Shown: piece by piece, positions 32,843 to 44,666 of the stretch
Layout: each line of letters starts with the position of its first letter
Numbering within the stretch: position 1 is the first letter of the stretch
Source of the DNA: Sarcocystis neurona
Taxonomy: Eukaryota; Apicomplexa; Conoidasida; Eucoccidiorida; Sarcocystidae
Reading direction: 5' to 3'
Length of the DNA: 64,000 nt
Assembly: GCA_000727475.1 (NCBI GenBank)
Contig: KL647300.1
Coordinates: 2,687,063-2,751,062, forward strand
The notes under the pieces: generated by a model
The model's database searches: none
The model's input: only the letters and a program-made list of their open reading frames with translations
What the model was told of the DNA's origin: nothing
Position numbers and translations under genes: made by a program

Positions 32843-35800
32843 AGCAGCAGCACCGTAGCTGCTTTGTCAACAAAGACAGCAGCAACTGCAGCAACAGCAG
32901 CAAGGCCAGAGTTGGGGTACGAGCCGCAGAACCGTAGCAGCAGCAGCCGTAGCAGCAGAACCGAGAGAAAGCAGGAGAAGGGCGCGACACTTGCAGCAAC
33001 AAGACCTGCTGCCGCAGCTGGCAGGCAAAAGTGTAGCAGCAGCAGCAGCCCAAGCAACGCTGCAAAAAAGAGTTGGACGCCGCCACGCAGCAGCCACAGC
33101 TCCAGCCCCCACAACAGCAGCCAGACAGGCTGCATCAACAGCTACGACAGCGGTAGCCCCGTCCGTCGTAACAACGAAGCCCGTCGCTGCATGCTGCAAG
33201 GCAGCAACAGCAGCGGCAAGGACGGCAGCAACAGCAGCAAGGACGGCAGCAAAAGTAGCAGCAGCAAGTGCAGCCGCATGAGCCTCAGCAGCAATAACTA
33301 CAGAGCCGTCACCTACACGCCCACGCGCAGCAACCCTCCTAGACGCAGGAGGGACAGCAGCAACTGCGACAGCAGCAACAGCCACAGAGCTATCAGCGGC
33401 TTACAGCAAGGCAGCAACAGCAACGAGAGCTCCACCGGCAGCAACGAGAAGAGCAGCAGCAGCAGCAGAAGCAGTGGTCCTCCATGTAGCAGCACCTACA
33501 GCAGCAGCAGCGGCCGCGGAGAAGTCGCCGTTGAAGGAATCTGCAGGAAGCAGAGCCGCCAGGGACCGTGGAGCAGCACGCTAATGAAGAGCAGCGGCAG
33601 GGGGGAGCGAGAGGGTAGCAGCAATGGCTGGGGCGGTGGCGGGGGCTGCGATATGAGCAGCAGCAGGAAGACAGAGAGCAGCAGCGTCTGTGAGGTCGGC
33701 AGAAGCAGCTGCAGCAGTAGCAGCAGCCGCGGAAACCCCCGCAATGGCAGCCAGAAAACGAACAGCAGCAACAACATGCAGGGAGAAGGAAGCAGCAGCT
33801 GCCCCCCGGCTTGCTTGAATAACGGGAGAAATACCAGCAGCCACAGCAGGGCCGTCCTTCTTCCGCTGCGCAACAGCAGCAGCAAGTTTCCGCAGGCGTT
33901 TTGCGAGGAGCATTTCCAGAAGCGTCGCCCTCTCTCAGTTGACTGCGGCAGCAGCAGAACGTCCCCGAGCAGCGCCAGCAGCAGCAGAAGCAGCAGGCGG
34001 AGACGGAGCAGCAGCAACCCTCGCAGGAGCCGGTGCTGTGCGTCTCGGGCAGGCAGCGCCACCCGCACGAGGGGAAGGCACAGGAGCAGCGGCAGCAGCG
34101 CCAGCAGCAGGCGCAGCAGCAGCAGCGGTCTGCGCAGCAGCAGCAACAGCAATAGCAGCACCGGTGGTCTGCGCAGCAGCAGCAACAGCAGCAGGCGCAG
34201 CAAGTGCAGTTGTCTGAGCGGTAGCAATGTCAGCAGGATCAGCAGCGACAGCAGCAGCAGCAGAAGAAGGATGAGCAAGAAAGGCCGCAGCTGGTGGAGA
34301 GACGGTGGGAAGGACCTACCTGGCGCAACTCGTTCGCTCCCAAGACGAAGACAGCTGCTGCAGTGCCCACCTGCTGCCGCTGCGGCTGCTAGGCACCAGC
34401 AGGCTGCTGCTGCAGCAGAGGGCAGCTGGACCAGCTCTGTCGACCCGTCTGAGGCGTCTGTGGCCCCCCCTGCCGCGTCTGCGAAGTCCGCGGCGGCAGC
34501 AAGAGCAGCAGGAAGAGGAACTGCAGCAACGACAACAGCAACAACAGCAGCGGATGCAGCGGCAGCGGCTGCTCCAGCAGCAACATCTCTCATGCGAGCT
34601 GCAGGCCGAGCAGCAGCAGCAGCGGGGGCAAAAGGAGCCTCGCCCACAAGTTCTGAGGCAGCAGCTGCAGCACAAGGGGCAGCACATCCGCGGTCGGAAA
34701 CACTGCGGAATGCAGCAGCAGCACATGCAGCAGGACCACGTAGAGCAGCAACGTCCACAGCAAGACAGCAAAGCCGTAATATCTTTGCGGCGGCTCTGCC
34801 TAGTGCTGCTGCTGCAGGAGCAGCAACACCAGTTCCTGCTTGCGCTGCTGGACCGGACAGCAGCGCAGCAACTGCAGCAGGTTTTACAGAGCTGGGAGCA
34901 GCCTCCGGAAGAGCACGAGGAGGAGCAGCAGCAGGAATAGCAGAAGCAGACCCAGGGCTGCCAGTAACTGCTGCAGCAGCAGCAAATATGCCAGGTAGAA
35001 GTAGAAGGACACTTGCACAAAGCAGAGTAGAAGAGACAGAAACTGATGCAGCAGACGTGGCGCTCTCGACAACAATATCTTCAACAGCAGCAGCAACACG
35101 AGGTGCAGGAGCAGTGGCAGCAGCAGCAACAAGAAGAAGAAGAGCAACTGCAGCAGCAGCAGGAGGGACTACTACTAGACAAGGAGTTGCAGCAAAGGGA
35201 GAAAACGTAGGTGCGCTTGCGCCTCGTTATAAAGAACAGAAGATGGACGATGACGCATGCGTCGCAGCTGATGGGACCGCTGCTGCTGTGAAGTTGCCAA
35301 ATTTCGAAGGACGGAAGGACCAAAGCAGCAGCTGCTGCTGCTGCAGCGATAGCTGCAGACAGAAAAGCAATCCTAACAGCGGCAGCAGCAGCAACAGCAG
35401 GAATCGCAGCAACGGCTGCTGTGGCTCGAGGAGGAGCAACAGAGGGAGCAGCAGCAGCAGCAGAGAGAGCAACAAACGACTTAGCTATCCCTGCAGGCAG
35501 CAGAGTAGCAGCAGCAGGGCTCCAGAGGTGGAAGGTCTCACTCCCTTTCTCCTCGGTGTTTCTGTCGCACCGGAGACACAGCAGCAGCTGCAGCAGCAGC
35601 AACATCGGCGACGACAGCAGCAGCAGCAGCCCCAGCAGCAGCAGAGACTGCAGCAGCAACGCCCGCAGCACATGCAGCAGCAGCCCCAGCAGCGACGGCT
35701 GCAGGATCACCAGTGGCGGCAGGAGCAGCGAGAGCAGCAGGAGCAGCGAGAGCAGCAGGAGCAGCAGATTCTCTCGGTGGCAGGCGACGCTGCTGCAGCA

Positions 35801-38800
35801 GGACCCGCAGCTCCCTTGCCAACCAGCAGGGACTCGAGGTGGTGCAGGCACTCTCCTTTTGTCACTTGCAATTGCTGCCGCAGGAGCAGCAGCAGGAGAG
35901 ACGACAGCCACAGGAGCAGGAACGACAGCGACAGCAGGCATAATAGCAGCAGTCTTAGTTCAAGCAGCGCGAGCAACAGCAGCAGTAGTAACTGCAGCGA
36001 GCAGAGGCCGAAGAGCAGCCGCGGGACGTCTGTGTACACCAGACGCGGAAGAGGCTGCGTGGTCGAGCAGCAAAGCAGCAGCAGCAACCGCCGACGCGAT
36101 ACGAGCAAGAGCAGCAGCATCACATGCAGCAGTGGCGCCAGAAGCAGCAGCGGCGAGGGAAGCAGCACTGGCAGCAGTCGGAAGTGCGGCGGCAGCAGCA
36201 GCCGGAAAGACGAGCTCCGCCGTGGTGGTGGTAGCAGCGACAAGCACCGCAGCAGCAGCAACGACACAGGAGAGTCGCGGAACAGCGCCGGTAGCAGCAT
36301 GAGGAGCGGCAGGAACAGCGGAGACGGAGGCACGAAGACGAAGCCTAGCAGCAGCTGCTGGCGCATGACGCGCAGCGATCAAGACGGCACCAGGAGGAAG
36401 AGCAGGAGCAGCAGCAGCAGCTACGACTGCAGCAGGAACGGCAGCCAGAGAAGCAGAGAACTGGCAGACAGAAGCAACAGCGGCGACAGCAACCCAGCTC
36501 GCATGAGCAGCAGCAGCAGCAGCGAGAGTAGGAGGTTCAACGGGGAGCCCGACTGCAGGACGAAGGACTGGTGCACTGCCAGCAGCGGCAGCAGCAGATC
36601 CACCACCGCCTGCAGCACGCGAAGCGGCAGCAGCCGAATCAGCGAGTTTCTTCGTAGCGGCAGCAGGACCAACAGCTGCGACAACGGCAGCTGCAGCAGC
36701 AGCCACAGCAGCAGCAGCAGCGGTCATACCCAAAGCAGCAGCAGCATCTGTGTCAGCAGCGGGGTAAACAGCAGCAGCGACTGTCGCAGCAGAAACAGCC
36801 AAACCTGTGTCTGTGTTCCTTCTTCTTGCATGAAGGAAAACCGAAGCAGCTTAGGCAGGACGTCTTCTGCTACGATCGACAGCAACCGCTCTTGCTGCAC
36901 TAATCATTCCTCTTTAACGGCCAGAGAAGAAGCGGCACTCCTTGGTGCTTGTGGTGTTGCTGCTGCTGCCAGCGGTGCTGTCGTTTTTGGCGCAGAAGCC
37001 CCTGCTGCTGCAGCTCCTGGGTCTGCTGCCCGAAGGATGCGTGCTGCTGGAGCTGCAGCACAAGGGGCAGCAGCGACAACTTCTACTGGTGCTGTCGCTG
37101 AAGAAGAACCAGAAGCTGCTCCGGGTTCTCCTTCTACGGCTCCTGTTGCTGCTCTGCATTTTGCCTCTGAGCTTACTGCTGCTGCTGCTGCTGCGAGAGC
37201 CTCCGTCGTTGCTGCCCCTGTTCCTGCTGCTGCTGCTGTCCCTGCTGCTGTTACCGCCGCCAGACCCGCTTCCCTCGCTGCTGTCGTCCCTGCTGCTACC
37301 ACAGTAGCCTCTTGCGTTGCTGCTGCTGATATTGCTCCTGTTACCTGTAGTACGCCCTGTGTGGCTGTTTCGAGGTCTCCTGCTCCAGTTGCTGCCTCTG
37401 CTTCTGTTGTTGCTGCTGCTCTTTTTTTATCTGCTGCTGGAGGAGGTCCTCCATCTGTTGCGACAGGCGCTTCACGCGCTGCTGCTGCTTCTGCTGCTTT
37501 TTCTCCTCCGGCCGCTGCTCTTTCAAAAGCTTCTGTTGCCGCTGGCGCTGCTGCTGCTGCTTCCCCTCTTGCTTCCGCTGCTTCCCCTCCTGCTTCTGCT
37601 GCTTCCCCTCCTGGTGCGTCAGCTGCTGCAGCTGTTCTTCTGCGTCCTCCCCTGCCTCTGCTAAATTGCGGAGGCGCCGGCGCTGAGACCCCCGCAGCAG
37701 CCGCTGCAGGCAACGAACATACAACAGCCGCTGCGAAGCCGAGTGACCGCTCCCCCAGCAGCAGTAGCAGCTCCATACCGCGCAGCAGGAGCTGCAGAGG
37801 ACGAGACAACAGCTGCAGAGAAACAGGAGAAAGGGGGTGGAACGTAAACTGCACGAATACCAGTAGCAGCAGCAGAATAAGCAACAGCAGAAAGGGTAAC
37901 CGGAGCAGCAGTCTACCGAATGATAACAGCAGCACAGCCAACGGCAGCAGCAACAGCACAGACAACATCAGCAGCAACGACAAAGCGAAGAGAATCAGCA
38001 GCAACAGCAGCAGCAGCAACAGTAGCTGCAGTAGCAGCAGCAGTAAAACGGGTTGTAGCAGCAGCAGCAGAGAAGCGAGGAGAAGCAGCGACACCAACAG
38101 CAGCAGCAGCGCAGTGACTAGCAGTAGCAGCAGCAGTAAAACGGGACGCGGCAGCGGCAGCAGAGAAGCGGAGAGAGGCAGAACGACGGAGGCCTGTCGC
38201 AGCAGCAGCAGAAGAGGAGAGGGCGACAGGAGGAACACGATAGCAACCCGCAGCAGCAGCAGCAAGAGTGGACGAAGAGACAGGACTAGCCGCAGCGGAT
38301 CGAACAAGGCTCTTCGCTACAAGGTACAGGCCAGCAGCAGCAGCAGTAGAAGAGGAAAAATGGCTGGGCGGGCTTCACGTAGTAAGCGCGTGCCTCGGCG
38401 GCCCGGCAGTCGCAGCCGCAGTGCCAGCCGCAACAGCAGCTTCAGCAGTGGCTGCAGAGGCTCCCTGTGCTGCACGGCCGACAGCAAGAAGCGTAGTAAC
38501 AGCAGCAGCAGACGACCCAGCGAGAGAAGCAACAGGCTGGGCGGCGGGGACAGCGGCGGCGCAACGCGCCGCAGCAGCAGCAACGAAGTCATCAGCAGCA
38601 GTGGCGGAGGTGGTGGCTGCAATGGCACCGCATGGAGCAGCAGGCGCAGCAACAACGGCAGAACTTTTCTTTGGACCAGCCGCTGCTGCTGCAGCGGCCA
38701 GGGCACCGAGCAGACAGAGGACAGCAGCAGCGTCAACTGCAGAGGGCGGCGTCGTTGCAGTCTCAGCCCTTTCCGCAGCAAATGCAGGAGCAGCGGACAC

Positions 38801-41800
38801 AGCAGAAGCAGCAGCACCGTCCGCCGAGACCGCAGGAGCAGCGTCATACGCCAGTCGAGCAGTAGCGTTGATATCAGGTGGATCAGGAACAGCAGCAGTT
38901 GCTGCTGCAAGGACAAAGCGCCTTCGAGCCCAAGCCGCAACAGGGAGTGCAGCAGCTTGCGTTGCAGCGGAGCCCCCATCGGCTGCAGCAGCAGCACCAA
39001 CAGCCGTACAACTGGCTGCAGCAGCACCTGCAAGAACCGACTCTCTGGCAGCAACAGCAAGGAAGCGGGTAGGAGCAGCAGCCATCAGCGGGGCCTTCCG
39101 GGCTGCAACGGCAGCCTCTGCAGCAGCACCAGAAGCAGCACGAGAGCTGGCAGTGACAGAGCCTGCAGCACCAACAACAGCGGCGCACGCAGCAGCAGCA
39201 ACGACAGCGGCACGTGTAGCAGCAGTAGCAACGACAGCGGCGCATGCCGAAGCAGCAACAACAGCCGCATCGGCTGCAGCAAGAGCAAGGGAGGAGGGAG
39301 AGGGAAAGAGGAGACAGAAGTGCTGCGGTCGCCGCTGGCGCGCGTGCGGCACTTGCAGCAGAATTTAGCCGATGTGCTGGTGTTCCTGCAGCAACGCCGT
39401 GCTTTCCTGCAAAGCCAGGGCGTCCCGTCTCCTTCTTCGCTTTGCATGCGTTCCCATTCTGGTGCTGCAGTTGCTCTTGAAAACGCTCCCCACTTCGCTG
39501 CGCGGCCTTCCGTCGTCGCTCCTGCTGCTGCTGCACCTTCAGTCACATGTGGGGGGACTACTGCCTCCACTTCTGCTGCTGCTGGTAGCGTAGCCGACCC
39601 TGCTGCTGACGGCGACAACAATGGAGGTACCTTCTGCTGCGCCTGCTGCCCGCAGCAGCCCCAACCTCCTACGGGGTGCGTCCCCACACGCACTTCTACC
39701 GCTGGTGCATGCACCTGCTGTTTTCCTGCTGCTGTTGCTTCCTCCCCCTCTTCCTTCTCCTCCTCTGCCTGCACTTCTTTTGTAGGGAAGCCAGCCTCTG
39801 ATGGTGCTGCGGCAGTAGCATCTTCTGCCCTCCCTCCTCCTGCTGCAGCTACGTTGCCTGATGCAGCCGGTCTTGCTGCTGCAGCGGGTGTTCCTGCTAC
39901 AGCTGCTGATACGACTGTCTCGCATGCGACTGCTGCAGCTGCGGGTGCTGCTGTTGTTGGCGACACCGCTGCTGCGTGTGCTGCTGCTGCTGCTGACGGG
40001 TGCGCAACTGCTGCCTCACAGGCTGGTGCTACAGGAGATTCTTTCCCCTGCGCTGCTGCTGCTGTTGCTGCTGCTTCTGTTGCTGCTGCTGACGAAAACA
40101 GAGGGCCAGCTGCTGAGGTGGTGCCTCAGCAGTTGGCGAGGTGTGGGGCGTCTTCTTTGTGGCTGCAGCAGCAGCAGGCGTGTGCTGCTCCCTGTCCCTG
40201 CTGTGGGCTGCACGTCGGGGAAGAAGGGTGCCTCGGTGCCGCAGCAGCCTTTCAACTCTCGGCAGAGGTGGCCGCCTTGACACGTTCTTCTCTTTGCTGC
40301 CAGCAGAAACTGTTGCAGCAGCAGCAGCACCATCGAAAGGAGCAGCAGCCGCAGCGCATGCGTCTGGTGTGGAAGCAGAGGCTGCTGCAGTTGCAGCAGC
40401 AGCTCGGCCTGCCTCCTGCGTCGCTCTTCAAGAATCTAGGAAAGACATCGACGCAAGCTTTACCTGGTAGACGCTGCCAGAATGCTTCTTCAATGATCGT
40501 TGCTGCAGTTGTTGACTTCTCTTCACAAGCTGATGCTCAATCTTCACAGGGTGCTGTTCCTGCTGCAGCAGGTGCATTCGCTGCAGCAGCGCGGAGCGCA
40601 TTACGGCCTCCACCCGCTGCAGAACCCCCCGCAGTTTTCTCTCCCCTTGCGCGGCTGCGCTCTTCCCCTCTGCAGCAACAACAGCAGCAGCAACAGCAGT
40701 CAGACAACCAGCAACAAGCGCAGCAGCACCCACGCCAGCAGCAGCAACACAGCTATGAGGTGCAACAGCAGGAGCAACAGGGCGAGCAGAAACGCCAGCA
40801 ACACCCACACCAGGAGCAACAGGAGCAGCAGCAACACCAGCAACACCCACACCAGAACCAACAGGAGCAGCAGCAACACCAGCAACACCCACACCAGAAC
40901 CAACAGGAGCAGCAGCAACACCAGCAACAAGCGCAGCAGGAGCAACACGAGCAGCAGCAGCGGGACTGTTCTGCCTATGGGAATGCGCACGTTGATGTTA
41001 CTTTGACAGCAGCAGCTCGCCGGCCTGGCGCTGACTGCTGCAGAAGGATGCCTCCCCCACTACCGCGGGGAGACGTATGCTGCTGCGGCTGTTGCACCAG
41101 CGGAGGCAACAGCGGCGGTTGCCGCTGCTGCTCCTGTTTGTCGTGTAGGTGCTGTCGCCCTGGTAGTGCAGAAACGCTGCCAAGGCCCCCCTCGCTCCAT
41201 CGCGGATTTTTTCCTTTCGAGACCGCAGCAGCAGGAACGGTGCATGCGGCAACGGCGGCAGCAGCACGTGAGAGGATGCTGCCCCACCTAATTCCTCGAT
41301 CGCCTACGTGGGTGTGGGTAGCGGAGCAACGACGGCAGCAACGCGAAGAGGAGAAACAGCAACACGAGCAGCAGCTGCACCAGCAACAGCAGTATGAACC
41401 GTTCCCATCGCCACACCAGCAACAGCAGCGGCACCTGCGTGCGAATCCGCAGCCGCACCAGCAGTTCCAGCAGCTGCGTCAGCGACATGGACACCCCTCC
41501 CTCGAGCAGCAGCCGCTTCACCAGCAGCGGCCCCTTCATCAGCAGCACCTGCAGCATCAGCAGCAGCCGCGGGCGCAACCCTACTGCCAACAGAAACAAC
41601 AGCAGCAATACCAGCAGTACGGTGAGCTGCTGCAGCAGCACCACCAGCGTCAGACGCATCAACAGCAGCGGCAACGCGGCACAGACTACGCGTTGGGCTC
41701 ACCGGCAATTCAATCAAACCGCCTGCTGCAGATACTTCAGGAGCAGCAGCAGCGCCTTCACGCGCACCCTTCCGCTTGCAGAAGCAGCAGGTGCAGCAGC

Positions 41801-42528
41801 AGCAGCAGCAACGGGGCAGCAGGTACGTCAGCAACAGCAGCAGCGGCAAAAGGGTCGACGGCGGGACTAGGCAAGAAGGGGCTGTTGCATCCGGGAGGAA
41901 CGAATATCCAGTTGTTTTCAGGAGCACGTGGGCCGCAGGGGCAGCAGCAGCAGCATTTTCCGCCAGAAGCTCACCCCACAGCCGACCTTGGGGTGCTGCA
42001 GCAGCGGCACTACGCGCGGCAGCATCAGTCGCACGTGCAGAAAGAGCAACCGCAGGAAAGGTGGACGTTTCCCTCGTCTCTGTACTCGATCGTCCTCACG
42101 CCTCTGCAGTCTGCTGCTTCTGTCGCTGTCCCGTGGATCTCTGCTGATCGAAGACCCGCTGCAACAGCAGCAGCAGCAGTGAACCCGTCCACTGCGAGGC
42201 TTCCCCACACGTTTCCCGCGCTGCCTTCCTGTGCCCCCGGCGTTCTGCAGCAGCAGCAGCGGGAGCGACAGCAGCTCTGGTGGCCGCGCGAGCGGCAACA
42301 GCAACAGGAGGTGGAGCAACAAGTCGAGCAACAGCAACACCACCAGCAACAACAGCAGAAGGATCAGCAGCAGCAGACGCACCACCTGCAGGAGAAACAG
42401 AAGCACCCAGAGGAAGAGAGAGGAGAAGAATCTGCCAGAGGCTCCGAAACTAGACCGCACTGCATGCAGCAGCTCATGTTGAAGCGCTTCCTTGCCAACC
42501 TACAATATGTACAGCAGCAAGTTGCCAT
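32630..42528 (+). CDS. very long Ser/Ala/Gln-rich open frame (composite)
   Basis: One plus-strand frame stays open for about 10 kb (3381 codons to its stop at 42775). From 32.8 to 36.8 kb it is mostly AGC-Ser with Gln and Ala patches; from 36.9 to 37.7 and 39.5 to 40.1 kb it reads GCT-Ala from CTG blocks; from 40.7 to 42.5 kb it is Gln/His-rich with good non-repeat islands. Because CAG and CTG repeats contain no stops, length is weak evidence, and several other frames are open over the same DNA. Possible CTG introns with acceptors near 37697 and 40130 would cut it. I treat the left two thirds as unresolved and the right third, listed separately, as the credible part. Confidence 0.3.
36950..37697 (+). 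repeat. CTG-rich block, probable intron
   Basis: After 4 kb of CAG-rich sequence the triplet orientation flips to CTG for about 750 bases, including near-tandem CTTCTGCTGCTTCCCCTCCTG units around 37560-37612, and ends at GACCCCCGCAG followed by CAGCCGC (37697/37698), where CAG resumes. This is the same CTG-then-acceptor layout as in the conserved genes. Confidence 0.5.
39330..42528 (+). CDS. Gln-rich hypothetical protein, main exon region
   Basis: This is the most protein-like part of the long plus frame. Islands without repeats include RVRHLQQNLADVLVFLQQRR (39.35 kb), RMRLVWKQRLLQLQQQLGLP (40.38 kb), LIPRSPTWVWVAEQRRQQRE (41.3 kb), GSPAIQSNRLLQILQEQQQR (41.7 kb), FPSSLYSIVLTPLQSAAS (42.08 kb) and MQQLMLKRFLANLQ (42.47 kb), all in one frame. 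A strong alternative acceptor CCCTCTGCAG at 40675 could begin a separate exon. It ends in phase 2 at a GTACGT donor (42528) that matches the phase of the acceptor at 43422. No domain is recognised; function is unknown. The stretch 39460-40130 is Ala-rich and may be intron. Confidence 0.5.
40464..40669 (-). CDS. candidate antisense exon, helical
   Basis: On the minus strand, a CTG-rich tract ends at TGTTGTTGCTGCAG and is followed by a 206-base frame encoding GERKLRGVLQRVEAVMRSAL, then HPVKIEHQLVKRSQQLQQRS, ending at CAG followed by GTAAAG, a strong donor. This has the exact layout of verified exons here, but the plus strand reads a plausible protein across the same bases. Both cannot easily be right; transcript data are needed to choose. 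The palindromic CTGCAG at 40670-40675 provides an acceptor on each strand. Confidence 0.33.
40800..40935 (+). repeat. 42-base coding tandem repeat (Gln/His)
   Basis: Three copies of a 42-base unit encode HPHQNQQEQQQHQQ (the first has E for N). Copies two and three are almost identical in DNA, so the duplication is recent. The period is a multiple of three and the Gln frame is kept, consistent with coding use in the plus-strand Gln-rich gene. Confidence 0.8.
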
Positions 42529-43422
42529 GTACGTTGATACACATGCAGACTCTATAGCGGCTTTGTCCTTCTCTTACTCCCCTCGTGCTGCATTTTACTT
42601 CTCTTCTGCTGACTCTGCTGCTGGTTTCTTCCTTTTGTGCTGCTGCATCTGCTGTCTTCTTCTTTACTGCTGCCGTTTGATTCTCACCTGCTGCTGCTGT
42701 CTTCTTTTTTGCCGCTGCAGCTGCTGCTGTTTTCTTCTTCTTTACTGCTGCTGCTGCTTCCGGTTCCTTCACTGATGCTTCCCACAGGGCTGCAGCTGCG
42801 GCTTCTTTCTCTTCATTGGCTGCTGTTTACCTTTTGACGACTGCCGCCAAATCCTCTTCTATCCTGGTGGTGCTGCTGTCCCTGCTTTGTGTAATACTGC
42901 TGCTGCTTCTTCACGTCTTTCTTCGCTGCTGCGGCTCTCTGCTTTGCTGGGTTTTTGCTGACTGCTATATTCTTCACTCCTGCTGCTGCTCGCCCTTTCG
43001 TTCCTGCGGCCACGTACCCCCTCCGTCTGCTGCTGGTGCTGCTGCTTTCTTCTTCTCTGCCCTTGCTTCTGCGTTGTCCCTTCCCGTGAGGCTCTCTCCA
43101 TTTGTCCCGCCGCAGCCGCGACTTCCCCCGTGTTGCTGGTGCTGCTCTCTGCTCGAATGCGGCTGCTGCTTGCACTACTGCTGCTCTTGCTGCTGCTGCC
43201 CCGTTCTGCTCCACTGCTGCGTCCGTCTCCTTCCTGCTGCGCTGCCGCTGCTTCGTTCTCCGCGCTTCGCTGCTGCTGCCGCGGCCGTATGCTGCTCTGC
43301 TGCTGGCTGTCCCTCCTTCTCCATATTCTCTGCTGCTGCTTATGCCTCTGTCGGTTTGCTGCCGCCTTTCCTGCTGCGGCGGCATGCCCTCTGTTGTTCT
43401 ACTGTGGGCGACTCTTCCTCAG
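42529..43422 (+). repeat. CTG-rich intron of the Gln-rich gene
   Basis: The tract is CTG/TTCTTC-rich throughout, begins at the GTACGT donor (exon ends in phase 2) and ends at GACTCTTCCTCAG, where the next exon starts needing exactly one base to complete a codon. Joining gives ...QQQVAM-QQRRKARRFSSYS in frame. Minus-strand frames here are Lys/Ala-rich and look protein-like, but they are antisense to this tract. Confidence 0.5.
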
Positions 43423-44314
43423 GCAGCAAAGACGGAAAGCGCGAAGGTTCTCCTCGTACTCTGCGCCCCCTGAGAAACGACAGCAGCAGGCGCAGCAGCA
43501 GCAGCAGCAACAGAAGGAACAGCAGCAGCAGCAGCACGTCCCCCCGGAACAACTGCTCCCGCGCTGGCCGATCACACCGCAGATCCAGCAATGGCAGCAG
43601 GCCCCCCTGCAACACCAGCAGCTGCAAGAGCGAGGACACCAACAGCAACGGCAGCGGCAACAGCCGGGACAGCAGCAACAGCAACGGCAGCAGCAAGTAC
43701 AATGGCAGCAGGAACAGCAGCAGCAGGAGCAACCAGACCAGCAGCAGAAAAGAGAGAAAGCAAAACACAAGAAACAATTTTTTTCTGTCTCTGAGCCTTT
43801 GAAGAGATATTTCGAAGCGCAGCACCAACGCGAATTGTTTGCCGCTTTGAACAGTCGGTGGCAGCAGTACAAGGCATGCGGACGCAGCGACTGCAGACAG
43901 GGCGGCAGTGCCACCGCAGCAGCGGGAGAGCAAGAAGCAGCAGATGCAGACGCTGGAGGAACCGCTCTGAGCGAAAGATGCAGCAGCAGCCCAGGCGGGA
44001 CAGCAGCAGATACGTACAGAAGACTGCTCGCTCCCTCTCCCGTACGCGAGCCTCTCCACATCACACTAGCAACAGCAGCCGAAAGAAACGCGTCAGTGGC
44101 TGCACCCGGGCGTGGAAAGTGGTCCCCGCCAGCCGAAGCGGCCAATTTTTCCGCAACAGCAGCAGCAGCGCACGCGCCAGGAGAAGCAGAAGGCTGGTAC
44201 AGAGCGGCAGCAACAGGGAGATCAACAGAAAAGAGAGCAGCAGCAGCTAGGTCGGGATACACAGAGAGAAACACGCAGCCCAGTGCTGCAACCCCCCGAC
44301 AACGCTTCCAAAAG
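43423..44314 (+). CDS. Gln-rich hypothetical protein, second exon
   Basis: This exon starts after CTTCCTCAG and ends at GTAACA (phase 0). It encodes QQRRKARRFSSYSAPPEKRQ, a CAG-encoded Gln region with HVPPEQLLPRWPITPQIQQW, and then a non-repeat helical part, SVSEPLKRYFEAQHQRELFA with ALNSRWQQYKAC, followed by an Ala/Ser-rich tail. The unique part after 43770 is the best evidence for real protein on this strand. It joins in phase to the exon ending at 42528 and probably to a final exon near 44667. No known domain is recognised. Confidence 0.6.
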
Positions 44315-44666
44315 GTAACACAGACAGCCGTAAGAAGCAGCCTCTCTCTATCTACACATATATATATATATATGTGGACATGACCACGTCAATATATATA
44401 TATATATATATTGTTGAATGTTTTGCTTCTGGACCATATACGTGCACATCCGTAGGAATATGTACTCCTTTGCAGACGTCCACAGAGAGCTGTCTGCTGA
44501 CTTCTGCACCTCCTTGCGTACTTATGCGTATGCCCTTAACTATCAGTGTGCACGCACATATATACATACGCGCATTTCTCTAGGCACATATATGTATCGA
44601 TATTTGGAGCACAGGCACGCACACACATATATATATGCTCTTCTCCATGTCTATACGTCTGCAGAG

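Noticed and set aside
42500..43385. Lys/Ala-rich minus-strand frames that look like a basic protein
   Set aside because: They are the antisense of a CTG/TTC-rich tract bounded by a phase-matched donor and acceptor on the plus strand; Lys (AAG) and Ala (GCA) follow directly from reverse-complementing CTT and TGC.
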